Part shown: piece by piece, positions 53,992 to 62,341 of the stretch
Layout: each line of letters begins with the position of its first letter
How positions within the stretch are numbered: the first letter of the stretch is position 1
DNA from: Lamprocystis purpurea DSM 4197
GTDB lineage: Bacteria; Pseudomonadota; Gammaproteobacteria; Chromatiales; Chromatiaceae
Assembly (NCBI RefSeq): GCF_000379525.1
Contig: NZ_KB902564.1
Span: 1 to 64,000 of the forward strand
Direction: 5' to 3'
DNA length: 64,000 nt
Program-made: the position numbers and the translations under genes
Notes under the pieces: generated by a model
The model's input: the letters and a program-made list of their open reading frames with translations, nothing else
Told to the model about the DNA's origin: nothing
Databases searched by the model: none

Positions 53992-55389
53992 TTGTCCGAA
54001 CTGACACCCGGCCTGCGTGCGCGCCTGGCAGCCATCGCCGGGCCCGGTCGTTTGCTGAACGATCCGGCGGACTGCTGGCCCTACGGCTACGACAACAGCC
54101 GCCGCCACGCGCTGCCGCAGGCGGTGGTCTTCGCCGCCGCCGACGACCAGGTTCCCGATCAGCTCGCGGCGCTGGTGCGCCTCTGTGCCGAGGCGGGACT
54201 GCCGCTGATCGCGCGCGGCCGCGGCACCGGCACCACCGGGGCGACGGTGCCGGATCGCGGTGGGGTCGTCCTCTCATTCGAGCGCATGAACCGCATCCTG
54301 CGCATCGCCCCCGGCGACCGCTATGTCGTCTGTGAGCCCGGGGTCGTCAATGCCGACCTGCAACGGGCGATCGGTGCCCACGGCTTCTTCTGGCCGCCGG
54401 ACCCGACCAGTGCCGCAGTCTGCACCATCGGCGGCAATCTCGCCTACAACTCGGCCGGTCCGCGGGCGGTCAAGTACGGGACCCCGCGCGAGCATACGCT
54501 CGGGCTCAAAGCCATCACCGGGCGCGGCGAGTCGATCCGCACGGGCGTTCTCACGACCAAAGGCGTGGTGGGCTATGATCTGACCCGCCTCATCATCGGT
54601 TCGGAGGGCACCCTGGCCTTGATCACCGAGGCGACGCTGAAGCTCACCCCGCTGCCGGAGGCGACCCGTACACTGCGTGCCGCCTACCGCGATATCCATA
54701 GTGCCGCCGCCGCCGTGTCGGCGATCATGGCGCAGCCGATCACGCCCTGCGCCCTGGAGTTCATGGACGCCGCCGCGATTGCGACGGTGCGCGCCTACTC
54801 CGGGCTCGACCTGCCGGACGCGACCGGGGCCTTGCTGATGATCGAAGTGGACGGGCCGGCGGCCTGTGTCGACAGCGCGGTGACGGCGGTGGAGGCCGCG
54901 GCCCGCAATGCCGGTTTGCTGGACTGCCGCCATGCGGCGGACCCGGCCGAGGTGGCCGCCCTCTGGAAGACCCGCAAGGCGCTGTCGCCGGCGCTACGCC
55001 ACATCGCACCCAAGAAAATCAACGAAGACGTGGTGGTGCCGGTCTCGCGTCTGGGCGAGTTCATCGACGGCCTCGAACGGCTGTCGCGGGAGCAGGGGGT
55101 CCGCATCGTCAACTTCGGCCACGCGGGCAATGGGAACATCCATGTCAATCTGCTGGTCAACCCGGATGATCCGGTTGAACTGGCGCGTGCGCATGGCTGT
55201 CTCGATGCGGTCTTCGCGCTGGTCCTGGGGCTCGGCGGCACCCTCTCCGGGGAGCACGGGGTCGGGCTCGAAAAGCGTGACTTCGTGGCGCGGGAAATCG
55301 ATGCGCCCACCTTGCGGCTGATGGCCGATCTCAAGCAGTGTTGCGACCCGGCGGGGATACTCAACCCTGGTAAGGCGCTCCCGATCTAG
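53992..55389 (+). CDS. FAD-linked oxidase, GlcD/D-lactate dehydrogenase family
   Basis: A 465-residue flavoprotein oxidising a 2-hydroxy acid such as glycolate or D-lactate. The PCMH-type FAD domain shows GLPLIARGRGTGTTGATVP and TIGGNLAYNSAGPRAVKYG. The C-terminal FAD-oxidase domain shows VRIVNFGHAGNGNIHVNLL and GTLSGEHGVGLEKRDF. Length agrees with GlcD (499) or slightly less. The start is a TTG four bases after dolP, suggesting co-transcription. No glcE or glcF follows, so the protein may work alone. Substrate not determinable by eye. Confidence 0.88.
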   Translation: MSELTPGLRARLAAIAGPGRLLNDPADCWPYGYDNSRRHALPQAVVFAAADDQVPDQLAALVRLCAEAGLPLIARGRGTGTTGATVPDRGGVVLSFERMNRILRIAPGDRYVVCEPGVVNADLQRAIGAHGFFWPPDPTSAAVCTIGGNLAYNSAGPRAVKYGTPREHTLGLKAITGRGESIRTGVLTTKGVVGYDLTRLIIGSEGTLALITEATLKLTPLPEATRTLRAAYRDIHSAAAAVSAIMAQPITPCALEFMDAAAIATVRAYSGLDLPDATGALLMIEVDGPAACVDSAVTAVEAAARNAGLLDCRHAADPAEVAALWKTRKALSPALRHIAPKKINEDVVVPVSRLGEFIDGLERLSREQGVRIVNFGHAGNGNIHVNLLVNPDDPVELARAHGCLDAVFALVLGLGGTLSGEHGVGLEKRDFVAREIDAPTLRLMADLKQCCDPAGILNPGKALPI

Positions 55390-55395
55390 GGGGTT

Positions 55396-55423
55396 CCGGC
55401 TATGGTGGCGTTTCCATAGCCGG
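55396..55423. terminator. Stem-loop between convergent genes
   Basis: CCGGCTATGG (55396-55405) and CCATAGCCGG (55414-55423) form a perfect 10-bp stem with an 8-base loop, directly between two converging stops. Probably a two-way terminator. Confidence 0.62.
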
Positions 55424-55436
55424 GTTGGGTTCAGGG

Positions 55437-55826
55437 TCAATGCGCGGCGGCGCGGCTGGCCTCGTCGCGGGTATAGAAGCGCCCGTCGCGGATGAAACCG
55501 CTGATCAAGCCGGAGCAGGTCCGGGTCACATGCCCCTCGCTGTCGCGTGCGCTCACCCAGGTCTCCGGCAGCCCGTCGAGCAGATGGACCGGTGCGGGAG
55601 AACCGTCGGCGAACCGGGCGCGGACCTGCTCTCCGGTGGCCGTGTTGAGATACGCGGGTACGAAGCCGAGGTGAGCGTTGTTCTGGCTTACTCCCCGGCT
55701 GAGTTCAAAAAGCGCGTTTTCGTCACGAAGCGACAGTTCCGTCAGTACACCGCGCAGTCGCCGCGAGCGTTCCTGCTCCTGTGGCGGGAGGGTTTCGATG
55801 AGCGTCTGGAGTAACTCAGGATGCAT
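55437..55826 (-). CDS. Small conserved-looking protein of unknown function
   Basis: A 129-residue soluble protein. ATG at 55826 has AGGAGACG seven bases upstream, which fixes the start inside a longer frame. The N-terminal half is charged and helical (LLQTLIETLPPQEQERSRRL); the C-terminal half is more beta-like (FVPAYLNTATGEQVRARF, VTRTCSGLISGFIRDGRFYT). I recognise no family. No signal or membrane segment. It is a single-gene unit. Confidence 0.65.
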   Translation of the reverse strand: MHPELLQTLIETLPPQEQERSRRLRGVLTELSLRDENALFELSRGVSQNNAHLGFVPAYLNTATGEQVRARFADGSPAPVHLLDGLPETWVSARDSEGHVTRTCSGLISGFIRDGRFYTRDEASRAAAH

Positions 55827-56182
55827 TTTGCGTCTCCTGGCCCCCGGAGCGGGGACCTTTTGCAGGATGAGCAGCATTGAACGTGCCAACACCTCTGAGA
55901 CCGTTCGTCAGCATGATCCTACCGCTCCACCGACCGCTTCCGAGCGCATCGATCCTCTCCCTGTAACAAGCGTCACGAGCCGGCGTGATCGCGACGCAAT
56001 CGGCGGTTTGACCGTTGCAATCTGCGATATTCTGACAGCAGGGTACGCGCTCGCCTGATCGGTGATGACCGCCAGTGCGTCCGGTTCGCACCGATCTGGT
56101 GCGCGGTCGTTCATCTTCTTACCCTCATCTCCTTATCCGGATAGAGACTGAAGGGTCTCAGTACGCCCCAATGGAGCCGAAC
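55827..56182. other. Divergent intergenic region
   Basis: A 356-base gap between a minus-strand small gene and the ATPase gene. Open frames crossing it have no recognisable content. No clear promoter or palindrome was identified. Confidence 0.4.
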
Positions 56183-57973
56183 ATGGCCGCAGAGAAGCAA
56201 ACCGAAAGCCGTCCGGACCATCGACTCACGGTCGATGAGGTCCTGGATGATCTGGTTGCGGACGGCATGGTCACGCGGCCGGTGGCCCAGGGCCTGCTCT
56301 TCACCGTGACCCCGAAGGATCGGGCGGAGCGTCACGCCCTGGAACTGGTGGCCGATGCCAAAATCCACCACGCCAACTCAACCAAGCGCATCATCACGCT
56401 GGAGGAATTGACCTTCTGGCTGGCCAAGCGCACCGGGCTCGACTACCTGCGGATCGACCCGCTGAAAATCGACGCCCCCAACGTCGGCGATCTGGTCACC
56501 GCTTCCTATGCGGCCTGGAACCGTATCCTGCCGGTGTCCATCACCGCGGAGCAGGTGGTGTTTGCGACGTCCGAGCCCTACCTGACGAGCTGGATCGAGG
56601 AGCTGGGCGGCATCATCAAGCGCGAGATCGTGCGGGTGGTGGCCAATCCGCGGGATATCGAGCGCTACCGCAAGGAGTTCTTCGGTGTCTCCAACTCGGT
56701 CAAGGGGGCGAGCAATACCGAGGGAAATAAACGCCTCTTCGGGCTCGGTAACCTCGAAGCCCTGGTCGAGTTGGGCAAGTCCGGGCAGATCGACGCGAAC
56801 GACAGCCACATCGTGCACATCGTCGACTGGCTGCTGCAATATGCCTTCGATCAGCGGGCCAGCGATATCCACCTGGAGCCACGGCGCGAGGTAGGGAATA
56901 TCCGCTTCCGTATCGACGGGGTGATGCACCCGGTCTACCAGGTGCCGGCACTCGTTATGACCGCGGTGACCAGCCGCATCAAGATTCTCGGGCGCATGGA
57001 TGTCGCGGAGAAACGTCGTCCGCAGGACGGACGGATCAAGACCCGCTCGGAAGACGGCCGCGAGTTGGAGATGCGCCTCTCCACCATGCCCACCGCCTTC
57101 GGCGAGAAGCTGGTGATGCGCATCTTCAATCCGGACGTGCTGTTGCGTGATTTTGCCGACCTGGGTTTCGGCGAGGAGGATGCCAAGCGCTGGCAGGCGA
57201 TGGTCGGCCGCCCACACGGCATCATCCTGGTGACGGGTCCGACTGGTTCGGGCAAGACCACCACGCTCTATTCCACCCTCAAGACACTGGCCACCCCGCT
57301 CGTGAATGTCTGTACGGTCGAGGAGCCGATCGAGATGGTGGAGCCCGCTTTCAACCAGATGCAGGTGCAGCACAATATCGGTCTGGACTTCGCGAGCGGC
57401 ATCCGCACCCTGATGCGCCAGGACCCGGATATCATCATGGTCGGTGAGATTCGCGACCGCGAGACCGCGGAGATGGCGGTCCAGGCGTCCCTCACCGGTC
57501 ATCTGGTGCTCTCCACCCTGCACACCAACGATGCGCCCGCCGCCATCACCCGGCTGCTCGACATCGGTGTGCCCCACTATCTGATCAAGGCCACCGTCAT
57601 CGGCGTGGTCGCCCAGCGTCTGGTGCGCACCCTCTGCCCCCATTGTAAGCAAGACGCCCCGACCGACCCGGACCTGTGGGAGTCGCTGGTCAATCCCTGG
57701 AAACTCCACGCCCCGGATACCCTGTGGCACCCCAAGGGATGCCTGGAGTGCCGCAACACCGGTTACTATGGCCGGATCGGGCTCTATGAGATCCTGACCC
57801 TCGACGCGGAACTGCGCGAACTGATCGCCGCGGACTTCAACGAGACCCCACTGCGTCGTCTCGCCTACCAGAAGGGTCTGAGACCCTTGCGTATCAGCGG
57901 CGCCTTCAAGGCCGCCCGCGGCGTGACCAGCATGGAGGAAGTCTTCAAAGTCGCGCCGATCCGCTCCGATTGA
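56183..57973 (+). CDS. GspE/PulE/PilB-family secretion or pilus assembly ATPase
   Basis: A 596-residue hexameric traffic ATPase. ATG at 56183 follows GGAG at good spacing. An N-terminal MshEN-type domain precedes the core. Core motifs: RASDIHLEPRREVGNIRFR (Asp box side), Walker A GPTGSGKTTT (352-361), Walker B DPDIIMVGEIRD (~414) and LSTLHTNDAPAAITRLLD. Two CxxC pairs (CPHC 485-488, CLEC 520-523) form the zinc site. No other pilus or type II secretion gene is nearby, so its partner system is not visible here. It could be PilB, a GspE or the stand-alone relative seen in many gammaproteobacteria. Confidence 0.9.
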   Translation: MAAEKQTESRPDHRLTVDEVLDDLVADGMVTRPVAQGLLFTVTPKDRAERHALELVADAKIHHANSTKRIITLEELTFWLAKRTGLDYLRIDPLKIDAPNVGDLVTASYAAWNRILPVSITAEQVVFATSEPYLTSWIEELGGIIKREIVRVVANPRDIERYRKEFFGVSNSVKGASNTEGNKRLFGLGNLEALVELGKSGQIDANDSHIVHIVDWLLQYAFDQRASDIHLEPRREVGNIRFRIDGVMHPVYQVPALVMTAVTSRIKILGRMDVAEKRRPQDGRIKTRSEDGRELEMRLSTMPTAFGEKLVMRIFNPDVLLRDFADLGFGEEDAKRWQAMVGRPHGIILVTGPTGSGKTTTLYSTLKTLATPLVNVCTVEEPIEMVEPAFNQMQVQHNIGLDFASGIRTLMRQDPDIIMVGEIRDRETAEMAVQASLTGHLVLSTLHTNDAPAAITRLLDIGVPHYLIKATVIGVVAQRLVRTLCPHCKQDAPTDPDLWESLVNPWKLHAPDTLWHPKGCLECRNTGYYGRIGLYEILTLDAELRELIAADFNETPLRRLAYQKGLRPLRISGAFKAARGVTSMEEVFKVAPIRSD

Positions 57974-58143
57974 GTGGAGTAAACGCGCCCGACGTGTAGC
58001 CGTCGGCCGGTCGGCCAGCCGCTCGCGTGCCGTCGGTGCCGCCTGCCTGGTCACCGGCGGCGTTGGCATTGGAACCTGCCGACCGCGACATGACATCCTT
58101 GCCTTTGTTGCCGGCCGCCGGCTTTACCCCGAGACCCCTTTTG

Positions 58144-59502
58144 ATGGAAATCCTGTTTCTGATCGGCCTGATCCTCCTGAACGGCTCGCTCGCCATGTCC
58201 GAAATTGCTTTGGTCACCGCGCGTCGTACCCGTCTGTCGCGGCTCGCACAAGATGGGGATGCCGGGGCCGCGATGGCGATCAAGCTCGGCGAGGACCCGA
58301 CCCGCTTTCTCTCCACCATCCAGATCGGCATCACCTCCATTGGGGTGCTGAGCGGCATCCTTGGTGAGGCCGCCATTGCCATGCCCCTGGCGGACCTGTT
58401 GGTGTTCTTCGGTATGGACGACGACTCGGCGCATCTTGCGGCGACCGCGGTGGTCGTCATCATGATCACCTTTGTGGCCATCGTGATCGGCGAGTTGGTG
58501 CCCAAGCGCCTGGGTCAGATCAACCCTGAGGCGGTTGCGCGCCTGGTCGCGCGGCCGATGAACGCCCTGTCCATCGCCGCCCGCCCGTTCGTCTGGCTGC
58601 TCTCCTGGTCCACCGGGCGCCTCCTGCGTCTGCTCGGTCAGCGGGAGCAGGCCGCGCCGCGGGTGACTGAAGACGATATCCATGCGCTGTTACAGGAAGG
58701 ATCCGATGCAGGCGCGATCGATGCCACCGAGCACCACATGGTGCGCAACGTCTTTCGCCTGGATGACCGGCAACTCGGTTCACTGATGGTGCCGCGTGGC
58801 GAGATCGTCTCGCTCGATCTGAATCTCGCGCTGGATGCGAACCTGGCGCGCATCGCGGGCTCAGCGCACTCGCGCTTTCCGGTCTGCCGCGGCGGGCTCG
58901 ATGAGGTGGTTGGCGTGGCGGTGATGAAACACCTGTTCGGTCAGTCGCTGCGCGGCGCCGGGATCGATCTGAACGCTGACCTGGAACCGGCCGTTTACGT
59001 CCCCGAGTCACTCACCGGAATGCAGTTGCTCGACGAGTTCCGGGCCAACGGCGCGCAGATGGTCTTCGTCATCGACGAATACGGCGAACTGCTCGGTCTC
59101 GTGACCCTGCAGGATGTGCTGGAGGCGGTGACCGGTGAGTTTCAGCCGCGCGACCCGCAGGACGCCTGGGCCGTCGCCCGTAACGACGGCTCCTGGCTGC
59201 TGGACGGGCTGATCCCCGTTCCGGAGCTGAAGGACCGGTTGGAGCTGAAGTCCGTGCCGGAGGAAGACAAAGGTCGTTACCACACGCTGAGCGGCATGCT
59301 GCTGTGGCTCCTCGGCCGGGTGCCCCAGACCGCGGACCGGGTCGAATGGGAGCACTGGTGTCTGGAAATCGTCGACATGGACGGTAAGCGGATCGACAAG
59401 GTACTGGCTACCCGGCTGCCGGAACCAGGGTCCGTGCCGGAGGGTGGGGACGCTGCGAACACCACGGAACCCGTTCACCCCCTCGCGACCGATGGGGTGT
59501 AG
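58144..59502 (+). CDS. CNNM/CorC (HlyC) family membrane transporter
   Basis: A 452-residue protein with an N-terminal DUF21/CNNM membrane domain (MEILFLIGLILLNGSLAMSE, then TIQIGITSIGVLSGILGEAA), a CBS pair (~205-320; VMVPRGEIVSLD-like segment LMVPRGEIVSLDLN and FVIDEYGELLGLVTLQDVLE) and a C-terminal CorC_HlyC domain (LLDGLIPVPELKDRL). The family is linked to magnesium or cobalt efflux, not haemolysis. ATG at 58144 begins exactly at the first helix; an ATG at 58090 is possible. Confidence 0.9.
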   Translation: MEILFLIGLILLNGSLAMSEIALVTARRTRLSRLAQDGDAGAAMAIKLGEDPTRFLSTIQIGITSIGVLSGILGEAAIAMPLADLLVFFGMDDDSAHLAATAVVVIMITFVAIVIGELVPKRLGQINPEAVARLVARPMNALSIAARPFVWLLSWSTGRLLRLLGQREQAAPRVTEDDIHALLQEGSDAGAIDATEHHMVRNVFRLDDRQLGSLMVPRGEIVSLDLNLALDANLARIAGSAHSRFPVCRGGLDEVVGVAVMKHLFGQSLRGAGIDLNADLEPAVYVPESLTGMQLLDEFRANGAQMVFVIDEYGELLGLVTLQDVLEAVTGEFQPRDPQDAWAVARNDGSWLLDGLIPVPELKDRLELKSVPEEDKGRYHTLSGMLLWLLGRVPQTADRVEWEHWCLEIVDMDGKRIDKVLATRLPEPGSVPEGGDAANTTEPVHPLATDGV

Positions 59503-59544
59503 GGCGACAAAGGGCCGGGCGCCGCGGCATTTAAGGCCTCCGGG

Positions 59545-59920
59545 TTACTGCGGTCGCGTGATGCCATAGCGCTTCATTTTCTGGCGATGACGGCGATGGC
59601 GATGGCCCCGCCGGTCAGGTCCGGTAGGGCCGCGAGGCCGGTGCGGTGCCGGCGCACCTCGAACCCCTCCAGATCCAGCCGCTCCGCCAGGGCCTCGCCC
59701 ATGATCGGGTCGTCCTCGACCAGACAGATGCAGGGCCGCGGCTCAGTCATGGTCGGCCTCCGAATCTGCCAGGGCGGCGACCATCTCCGCGAAGCGGCGG
59801 CCGAGTTGGCCGATCTCACTGTCGCCTGGAAAAGGATCTGACGTCCGTGTCCGCACGGACAGCCCGACTGGCGTCCAAGGCCAAGAGGGCGCCGAGCAGT
59901 TCGCGACGGGAGATCATGGT
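59545..59920 (-). pseudogene. Collapsed two-component gene set with a sigma-54 response regulator reduced to its two ends
   Basis: Reading leftward on the minus strand: a start peptide MISRRELLGALLAL (Tat- or signal-like) soon stops. Another frame then reads SEIGQLGRRFAEMVAALADS, which is the end of a HAMP linker of a sensor kinase. Next, ATG at 59750 behind GGAGG starts CICLVEDDPIMGEALAERLD, a genuine receiver-domain start. After ~55 residues this jumps to a stop and, in a shifted frame, QKMKRYGITRPQ and TAA, the normal end of an NtrC-type Fis helix. The receiver end, AAA+ domain and most of the DNA-binding domain are deleted. Non-functional. Confidence 0.68.
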
Positions 59921-60095
59921 CAGGCGTGGCCCTCCGCGGTGATGTCCACTGCCTGGAAGGCTGGTTTGGGGTCTGGCGTTACCCTCTTGTAACACGGGGC
60001 CGGTGGCTTAAGGAACCAACCCAAATAATCTGTCGTGTCGCACTCCAACCAATAGACTACCAAGCTCAATTGATCTGAACGCCGGGAGTATCGCC

Positions 60096-60239
60096 ATGCA
60101 TATTCATGTTCAAGTCCCCTCCAGTCTGCCGGATGCCTTGCAGTGTACGCCCGAGGCGTTTGCTCAAGAAGCCCGTGGCGGTCGAGGGGTTGATCTACGG
60201 CCGTCAATGCAACTTGCTTTAGCCAGGAGAGACCCATGA
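60096..60239 (+). pseudogene. N-terminal stub of a UPF0175-family antitoxin
   Basis: ATG at 60096 gives IHVQVPSSLPDALQCTPEAF then AQEAR, which matches the start of UPF0175 antitoxins (V.VP..LPDAL..TPEEFA.EAR). After that the sequence changes to unrelated residues (GGRGVDLRP) and stops after 47 codons, overlapping the next start. The rest of the antitoxin and any toxin are gone. Confidence 0.55.
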
Positions 60240-60622
60240 CCCAATTCAGCGACCGTATCCCGTTGCCGCCCCCGGACGCGCAGCGCACCAACATGACCTG
60301 CCACTTCTGCATCGTCGGCTGCGGCTACCACGTCTATCAGGCCGGCGTGCGGCGCCTGAATGCCAGCCTCGACAGCCTGCGGCCCGAGGTCTTCGCCCAG
60401 GTGACCGGAGGGCGGCTTGACCAGGTGCTGCGCGGCCTCGCGGCGGCCCGCCGGGCGGGATTCAAGCCGATCCGGATCAACACCGTCGTCATGGCCGGGG
60501 TGATGGTAAACGGCAGCCTTAGCCTTGATCATAGTGCCGCCCGTCGGCGTCGGGGCGCGGAGCGCCGAACACATGCGCGACACCGCTGGAGCGGTGTCAT
60601 GAGGGGAACACCGCGGACCTGA
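60236..60622 (+). pseudogene. In-frame chimera: arsenite oxidase AioA N-terminus joined to the middle of MoaA
   Basis: ATG at 60236 has AGGAGA upstream. Residues 1-35 ([18 protein letters not shown] then [13 protein letters not shown]) are the N-terminus of AioA, including the C-x2-C-x3-C of its 3Fe-4S site. From residue 36 the sequence is the MoaA barrel middle ([43 protein letters not shown]). After ~residue 94 it becomes Arg-rich non-homologous sequence and stops at 129 residues. Molybdopterin domains of AioA and both MoaA Fe-S sites are missing, so neither activity is possible. Genes for molybdenum cofactor often accompany aioBA, so a deletion inside an aio-moaA locus fits. An assembly join is the alternative. 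Confidence 0.75.
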
Positions 60623-60954
60623 CCCGGCTGGCCGTCCCCGGCACCAAAGCGGCCTGGCGCTACAAGGCGATCTCCCGTCGCCAGGATGAGCAAAAGGGGC
60701 ACGGAAGCAACATGGTCAGCCGTGCGGGGTAGCCGCCGCGCCCAATATCGGGCCAGTATCCTAAGTGAATGTGAGGTGTCGGCCTTTGATAGCATCGTGG
60801 AACTAAGATCTCAGCAGTCGTCGGCTCTGTTTGAAATATGGCCCATTAGGCGTGCACATTGAGCCTTCTTGCTGGCCTTGATCATCGACTCGCGCCGCGG
60901 GGCTACACGGCGCCGATGTTTTTGTCAATAACAGCGTCCCCCGGAGGTTACGAT
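60623..60954. other. Non-coding gap with an unassigned coding-like stretch
   Basis: Another frame from about 60604 reads [19 protein letters not shown] then KAISRRQDEQ before a TAG near 60730. It looks like a fragment of a real gene end, but I cannot place its family. The rest shows nothing until GGAGG ahead of the next start. Confidence 0.4.
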
Positions 60955-61185
60955 ATGGACCAGAAACGACTCGCACGCATCACTCTCGAACCCGGCAAAT
61001 GCGGTGGTAGCCCTTGTATCCGCGGTTACCGCATCCGCGTGAGCGATATCCTCAGTCTTCTCAGTGCTGGGGCATCACACGCTGAGATTCTTGAAGATTA
61101 TCCGTCTCTGGAAGAGGAGGATATTTTTGCGGCCCTGGAATATGCTGCCGTTCAGACCCAACACCCGATCCTGATCGCGGCATGA
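60955..61185 (+). CDS. DUF433 family protein, antitoxin-like
   Basis: A 76-residue protein; ATG at 60955 with GGAGG seven bases upstream. RITLEPGKCGGSPCIRGYRI is the DUF433 hallmark, followed by the winged helix-like RVSDILSLLSAGASHAEILE and DYPSLEEEDIFAAL. DUF433 proteins usually precede a PIN-like DUF5615 protein and are thought to be antitoxins. The next gene overlaps by four bases and is exactly that. Confidence 0.85.
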   Translation: MDQKRLARITLEPGKCGGSPCIRGYRIRVSDILSLLSAGASHAEILEDYPSLEEEDIFAALEYAAVQTQHPILIAA

Positions 61186-61514
61186 AGCTGCTGGTAGATA
61201 ACCAGTTGCCTGCGGCACTGGCACGGTTCCTCGCCGATCAGGGGTTTGCTTGTCGTCATGTTGCCGATATCGGCATGGATGCGAGCGATGATTGTGAGAT
61301 ATGGCGGTTGGCGAAAAGCGAGCGACTCGTCATCGTTACGAAAGATCAGGATTTCGCGTTGATGGCTGATCGTGAAGGTGCAACGGCACCGCAAGTGGTC
61401 TGGGTCAGAACCGGGAATTGCCGCAAGTCTGTCTTGTTAGCGGCTTTCGGCGCTTTGCTTCCCAGCCTGAGGCAGCTCCTCGAAGAAGGAAAGACCGTTA
61501 TCGAGATTCGCTAG
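61182..61514 (+). CDS. DUF5615 PIN-like protein, toxin-like
   Basis: A 110-residue Mut7-C/PIN-fold protein. MKLLVDNQLPAALARFLADQ gives the first Asp of the PIN site, CRHVADIGM the second strand and IVTKDQDFALMADREG the DxDF motif. VWVRTGNC is the usual continuation. Overlapping start (ATGA) with the DUF433 gene supports a coupled toxin-antitoxin-type pair, likely an RNase and its antitoxin; activity is inferred from the fold. Confidence 0.82.
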   Translation: MKLLVDNQLPAALARFLADQGFACRHVADIGMDASDDCEIWRLAKSERLVIVTKDQDFALMADREGATAPQVVWVRTGNCRKSVLLAAFGALLPSLRQLLEEGKTVIEIR

Positions 61515-61640
61515 CGCAGGAGGTGGGCGTCATCCCGGATGTCAATGCGTCCGCGGGCAAGACGGTAAGCCCGTCGGTGCCTCTCGACAGGCTGGAAATC
61601 CCGGTTGCTTTTGTCAAAAAATTTCGATAATGTTGGAATC

Positions 61641-61952
61641 ATGGAAAGTAAAACCGCTGTATCCGCCCTCGCTGCCCTGGCCCAAGACAGCCGCCTGGCC
61701 GTCTTCCGCCTGCTGGTACAGAACGGCCCCGCGGGGCTGACGGCGGGTGTCATCGGCGAGCACCTCGGCCTGCCGGCGCCGACCCTGTCGTTTCATCTCA
61801 AGACCCTGGCGCAGGCCGGGCTGGTGAGCACGGTCCAGGAGGGCCGGTTCGTCCGCTACCGGGCCGAGATGGCCGCGATCGAGGCCCTCGTAGCCTTCCT
61901 GACCGAAAACTGCTGTGGCGGTGGTCTCAACCGCTGCGTGCCGAAGGAGTGA
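61641..61952 (+). CDS. arsR: ArsR-family arsenite-responsive repressor
   Basis: A 103-residue winged-helix repressor, start ATG at 61641. The recognition region is GEHLGLPAPTLSFHLKTLAQ; the CVC motif of the E. coli type As site is absent from it. Instead Cys91, Cys92 and Cys99 lie at the C-terminus (ENCCGGGLNRC), the layout of the Acidithiobacillus-type ArsR (Cys95, 96, 102). A possible promoter (TTGCTT with GATAAT, short 15-base spacer) lies just upstream and would be self-repressed. First gene of an arsRDA operon, with a start-stop overlap to arsD. Confidence 0.9.
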   Translation: MESKTAVSALAALAQDSRLAVFRLLVQNGPAGLTAGVIGEHLGLPAPTLSFHLKTLAQAGLVSTVQEGRFVRYRAEMAAIEALVAFLTENCCGGGLNRCVPKE

Positions 61953-61957
61953 TCCTC

Positions 61958-62341
61958 ATGAAAACGCTCGAAATCTATGATCCTGCCATGTGCTGTTCGA
62001 CCGGCGTCTGCGGGGTCGAGGTCGACCCCGTGCTGGTGGCATTCAATGCCGACCTGCAATGGCTCGCCGGACAAGGGGTTCAGGTCAGCCGGCACAACCT
62101 GTCTCAGGAGCCCCAGGCGTTTGCCGCGAATCCCGCGGTGCTCAAGGAGTTGGAGGCGGGAATGGAACGCCTGCCCCTGACCCTGGTCGACGGCCGCGTC
62201 GTCGGCACCGGTGTCTATCTCTCGCGTGCCCAGTTGGCGCAGAAGCTGGGGCTGGCCCCGGTGGCTGCCCCGGTAGCCCCAGGCTCGTTCCCCGTCCAGG
62301 TCGGCTCCGGCTGCTGCACGCCCGACAGTGGCTGCTGCTGA
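61958..62341 (+). CDS. arsD: Arsenic metallochaperone ArsD
   Basis: A 127-residue chaperone passing As(III) to ArsA. ATG at 61958 has AAGGAG eight bases before it; a GTG three codons earlier is less likely. The essential cysteines Cys12, Cys13 and Cys18 are present (PAMCCSTGVCGVEVDP). The C-terminus has the two vicinal pairs Cys119/120 and Cys126/127 (GSGCCTPDSGCC). Stop and the arsA start share a base (TGATG). Confidence 0.95.
   Translation: MKTLEIYDPAMCCSTGVCGVEVDPVLVAFNADLQWLAGQGVQVSRHNLSQEPQAFAANPAVLKELEAGMERLPLTLVDGRVVGTGVYLSRAQLAQKLGLAPVAAPVAPGSFPVQVGSGCCTPDSGCC

Noticed and set aside
56378-58096. Long minus-strand frame (572 codons) opposite the GspE/PilB ATPase
   Set aside because: Mirror frame of a certain gene; His/Gly/Asp-rich with no motifs.
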